Assembly (NCBI GenBank): GCA_016934225.1
Contig: JAFGTH010000102.1
Coordinates: 1 to 17,568 of the forward strand
Source: Lentisphaerota bacterium
Lineage (GTDB): Bacteria > Verrucomicrobiota > Kiritimatiellia > UBA8416 > JAFGTH01
Direction of reading: 5' to 3'
Length of the DNA stretch: 17,568 nt
Positions 15,010-17,568 of the stretch are shown in pieces. The position numbers and the translations under genes were made by a program. Every line of letters starts with the position of its first letter. Position 1 is the first letter of the stretch. A model generated the notes under the pieces. It made no database searches. It worked only from the letters and a program-made list of their open reading frames with translations, and was not told where the DNA came from.

Positions 15010-15534
15010 ATGAACAAAGCAATCAAACTGCAAGCAGCAATCAGGGATATTCCGGATTTCCCGAAACCGGGAATAGTGTTCAAGGATATTACGCCCATTC
15101 TTGGCGACCCAAAATTGTTCCGCATGGCGATAGAGCTTTTTACCGATCAGCACAAAAGCGGCAAGATTGACAAAGTTGCCGCTATTGACGCTCGCGGATT
15201 TCTTTTCGCAGGCGCAATTTGTGACAGATTGGATGTGGGTCTTGTACCCATTCGTAAAAAAGGCAAGTTACCTTACAAAACGTATGAAGCAACGTACGAT
15301 TTGGAATACGGGAGCGCGACGCTTACGATCCACGAAGACGCATTTAAGAAGGGCGATCGTGTCGTGCTGATAGACGATTTACTTGCAACGGGAGGCACGG
15401 CAGAAGCGTCCGCGAGGCTAATCGAACAAGCCGGCGGAATAGTGCAAAGCATAGATTTTCTGATCGAACTGGCGTTTCTGAACGGGCGCAGCAAGCTTTC
15501 ACGATATGAGGTATTTGCCCCGATAGTGTTCTAA
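15010..15534 (+). CDS. apt: Adenine phosphoribosyltransferase
   Basis: A 174-residue cytosolic enzyme forming AMP and pyrophosphate from adenine and PRPP. Visible blocks are IPDFPKPGIVFKDITPIL near the N-terminus, AIDARGFLFAGAI in the middle, the flexible-loop segment RKKGKLPYKTYEATYDLEYG, and the PRPP-binding motif VVLIDDLLATGGTAEA. I start it at 15010, not at the in-frame ATG 12 bases earlier (14998), because GGAAG at 15000-15004 sits 5 nt before 15010 while the first ATG has no ribosome site; the shorter form also matches the usual length. It follows ppdK by 16 nt and is probably cotranscribed: both reactions link AMP and pyrophosphate. Its stop codon is immediately followed by repeat copy B. 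Confidence 0.95.
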   Translation: MNKAIKLQAAIRDIPDFPKPGIVFKDITPILGDPKLFRMAIELFTDQHKSGKIDKVAAIDARGFLFAGAICDRLDVGLVPIRKKGKLPYKTYEATYDLEYGSATLTIHEDAFKKGDRVVLIDDLLATGGTAEASARLIEQAGGIVQSIDFLIELAFLNGRSKLSRYEVFAPIVF

Positions 15535-15686
15535 CCCGCTTGTATTTCATGAAGTATCGCATGTGTGCGGGATAAGATGTTGTGGAACAATGGCTTTGTG
15601 TAGCAGTTGAATAATTGGCAAATACAGTTTGTAATATGGTCCTGGCTCAATGCCTTGGCTTGAACTCTTGAAATAAGCTGACTAAA
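15535..15686 (+). repeat. Dispersed intergenic repeat, copy B
   Basis: Begins at the first base after the TAA of apt, in the same orientation as copy A. CCCGC (15535-15539) pairs with GCGGG (15567-15571). The inner stem is CATG (15548-15551)/CATG (15560-15563), different in sequence from copy A's CCGT/ACGG yet still able to pair. Conserved blocks run from 15571 to 15603, from 15615 to 15661, and TGAAATAAGC at 15669-15678; about 10 nt present in copy A before this last block are missing. The remaining 80 bp to the sulfotransferase-like gene show nothing recognisable. Confidence 0.85.
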
Positions 15687-15766
15687 GCAATTGCCGTTCG
15701 TGGCTCAGCATCCTACTTGTGTTTTTCAGCCCACAGATCTCAAATTCTCCGGCAAAACAGAACAGG

Positions 15767-16363
15767 TTACGTTTGATATCGTTGACGATAGAGCGCGGGA
15801 TCCACAACTTTTAACATATCGTCGAAATTCATGTTGTTTCCGAGAAAAGCGACAACCTTTTCCAGCGTTTCGCGAGGCTCTACAACAAGGCGATTGTAGT
15901 CGCAATACATAACAGACATATTGCGTTGAGATGTCAGCCATTCTCGCATTTTCTGCAGATGTTTCTCATAATGAAGTTTCATTGCATCATCAGTTACAGT
16001 TGTGACCTCTCCACGACGGTGCAACATTTCTTTCTGCGAAACCAGTATCTCGGTCATATTCCGTGTCATGAATATGATCCTATAGTTTTCAGAGGAAGGG
16101 AGATAGTACAGCAGTAACGAGATAACTTTCAGCACATGCCCGCGAGTTTCGGCAATCCATGAAGAATCAGAAATCAACCGTTTTGCTTTCTCGCTCTCAT
16201 AATAACCTTTGGGATTGTCAGTATCGGCAGTTCGAGTATTGTCAGAAAAAATGGAGCAACCGGCGGCCTTAAGGATTTGCATCATCAAAGAAGTTCCTGA
16301 TCTGGGCAATCCGGACACAACAGTCACAGCCGATTTCTGAGCATTAATTCGAGAATCATTCAT
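15767..16363 (-). CDS. Sulfotransferase-like P-loop protein
   Basis: A 198-residue protein with the PAPS-sulfotransferase P-loop SGLPRSGTSLMM (17-28), the 5'-phosphosulfate-binding motif. The segment YRIIFMTRNMTEILVSQ (93-109) corresponds to the 3'-phosphate-binding region with Arg and Ser. It also has DNPKGYYESE (48-57) and the ending DPALYRQR, features I recall from a widespread group of bacterial proteins annotated only as sulfotransferase family. It is short compared with classical sulfotransferases (250-300 residues), but no break is seen. It has no signal peptide or membrane segment. The acceptor is unknown: glycan, lipid, peptide or nucleotide all remain possible. The ATG at 16363 lacks a clear Shine-Dalgarno. 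It begins 42 bp after the ThyA-like stop on the same strand and is probably cotranscribed with that gene. Confidence 0.75.
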   Translation of the reverse strand: MNDSRINAQKSAVTVVSGLPRSGTSLMMQILKAAGCSIFSDNTRTADTDNPKGYYESEKAKRLISDSSWIAETRGHVLKVISLLLYYLPSSENYRIIFMTRNMTEILVSQKEMLHRRGEVTTVTDDAMKLHYEKHLQKMREWLTSQRNMSVMYCDYNRLVVEPRETLEKVVAFLGNNMNFDDMLKVVDPALYRQRYQT

Positions 16364-16405
16364 TTGCCATGGACTTGATTCTTAGATGATTACAAGAGAA
16401 AAAAT

Positions 16406-17524
16406 TTACATTTTATAGCCAAAATTTGGGTTGGCTTTCCGGAATTCATATTCGCGCTGAATATCATCAGTCATTATATCGTACATATCGGTGCCCGGCA
16501 TGATAAGGCGTTGTTCGATAGGCTCGCCGTTTGCTATGCGGAAAAAGTCCTCCAGATAGCTTTCAGCGTCCAGTCCCTGTAATCGCGGATCGAGGTAATG
16601 ACCGTACAGATGCAGCGAATCATTGATATCCGTATAGCTGCCGCGCGCAACAGGTACGCCAAGTTTTTCCTCAAGACCGCGCCTGACTTCTTCATGTATT
16701 CCTTCGGTAACCCCGAACACATTTGACGGAACGGCCTTCAGATGATCTCGAGATCGCCAATGTCCGTTTATGTTGAGAATATATCCATTTCCTTTTTCAG
16801 CTTCTTGTAAGCGAAACCAGAACCGTTGTAGACAAGGCGAATGATAGCTGTCCCATTTGAACGGACCGAGCTGTTCATCATTATGATCCCATCTTGGATC
16901 CCAAGTAATGCACTGCGCCGAGCGACTTGTAGGATTGCGCGTCAAATTATTGATGACAGATTCAAGCTGGTTAATAGTTTTCATCTTGCCTTTAAAATCA
17001 AAGAAATGGTAAGCGCGCATGCGCTGGCTGTACGTATAATTCCAGCGCTCGTCGCTTTTAATTTCGTCGAACTTACCGGTTCGCATTTTCTCGGCCACCA
17101 GTTGCGGAGAAATCATCCAACCGTCTTTAACCCCTTCTATTTCCGCCTTGTAATCTCCGAATCCAAGCCAACCTCCTAGATAATGTTTATGGAATCGCGG
17201 CTCGCCAAACGGTTCTTCTATATGCATCATGACCGTTGCTTCGAGACTGGGATAACTTGTGAACTTGCCGGTTTTATCGGTGGGATCGTAATGCGTGTGA
17301 ATTTCCTGGCCAAGCCCCATAAGTGCCATAGCTGTGTCTTCCCAAACTTCCGGTAATGTGCGCCTGATGATATGAATGGACGGATACCTGTTCTTGGAAG
17401 AATCGGAGAAGGAAATGCGGCCTTGGTCTCTCAACTTATATACATATTCTTTTGCAAGCCTGCGCGCTTCGGCAAAAGTAGCCTCAGGACCCAATTTCTT
17501 AAGCATATCTTTAACAACAGTCAC
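16406..17524 (-). CDS. Divergent thymidylate synthase (ThyA) family protein
   Basis: A 372-residue protein, about 100 residues longer than E. coli ThyA. The fold is recognised from INQLESVINNLTRNPTSR (184-201), the Cys loop SPCLQRFWF (229-237) with nucleophile Cys231, RSRD (257-260) with the phosphate-binding Arg257 and Ser258, PSN (266-268) with the dUMP-selecting Asn268, and LHLYGHY (304-310) with His305 and Tyr307. Departures from ThyA: the Cys is followed by Leu, not His; the Arg-Arg pair after NPTS is Arg201-Ser202; and residues 1-155 contain a long N-terminal region that I cannot match. It may methylate or hydroxymethylate dUMP, or use another pyrimidine nucleotide; Asn268 argues against dCMP. 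Start is GTG at 17524 with AAAGG 9 nt upstream. It precedes the sulfotransferase-like gene. Confidence 0.75.
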   Translation of the reverse strand: MTVVKDMLKKLGPEATFAEARRLAKEYVYKLRDQGRISFSDSSKNRYPSIHIIRRTLPEVWEDTAMALMGLGQEIHTHYDPTDKTGKFTSYPSLEATVMMHIEEPFGEPRFHKHYLGGWLGFGDYKAEIEGVKDGWMISPQLVAEKMRTGKFDEIKSDERWNYTYSQRMRAYHFFDFKGKMKTINQLESVINNLTRNPTSRSAQCITWDPRWDHNDEQLGPFKWDSYHSPCLQRFWFRLQEAEKGNGYILNINGHWRSRDHLKAVPSNVFGVTEGIHEEVRRGLEEKLGVPVARGSYTDINDSLHLYGHYLDPRLQGLDAESYLEDFFRIANGEPIEQRLIMPGTDMYDIMTDDIQREYEFRKANPNFGYKM

Positions 17525-17568
17525 AGATGTAAACCTTTCCGTTATTAGATTCCTGTAGAACCAAAACC

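Noticed and set aside
15691..15912. Plus-strand 73-codon frame after repeat copy B
   Set aside because: Most of it lies antisense to the sulfotransferase-like gene, it has no ribosome site and no recognisable sequence.

Overview
The window looks like a chromosomal segment, around the replication origin, of a Gram-negative bacterium with moderate-to-low GC. A TonB-dependent receptor C-terminus implies an outer membrane. MurA carries Asp where most bacteria have the reactive Cys, a substitution known from Chlamydia and mycobacteria. Together with a DnaA whose DNA-reading loop differs from the usual form, this points tentatively to the PVC superphylum (for example Kiritimatiellota or Verrucomicrobiota). 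This is inference from proteins; there is no rRNA in the window.

Layout. 1-1728: the tail of a TonB-dependent receptor (+) converges on and overlaps a sodium:solute symporter (-). 1884-3305: a polyprenyl-phosphate sugar phosphotransferase that starts exopolysaccharide or O-antigen synthesis (+). 3324-3397: tRNA-Gln(CTG) (-), followed by a small heptad-repeat element. 3550-6327: dnaN and dnaA (-) with an AT-rich spacer of about 324 bp. 6328-6743: a gene-free region upstream of dnaA with a phased array of DnaA-box-like 9-mers, the best origin candidate. 6744-8712: an M24 Xaa-Pro peptidase and a Spy/CpxP-like periplasmic protein (+), separated by copy A of a dispersed repeat. 8793-12073: tkt-murA, an operon on the minus strand. 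12276-15534: ppdK-apt, an operon on the plus strand, divergent from tkt, with candidate promoters and a 14-bp palindrome between. 15535-15686: copy B of the repeat. 15767-17524: a divergent ThyA-family protein followed by a sulfotransferase-like P-loop protein (-).

How it fits together. Most genes are housekeeping: replication (dnaA, dnaN), wall synthesis (murA), pentose phosphate and pyruvate/PEP metabolism (tkt, ppdK), adenine salvage (apt). The parts that ordinary annotation does not explain are: (1) a 150-bp intergenic repeat present twice in the same orientation, each copy starting at the base after a stop codon and sharing a 5' hairpin whose outer stem is identical and whose inner stem differs in sequence but still pairs; (2) the combination of a variant DnaA recognition loop and a phased array of TATCAACA-like boxes; (3) the ThyA-like plus sulfotransferase-like pair. 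No CRISPR array, insertion sequence, prophage or defence system was seen.
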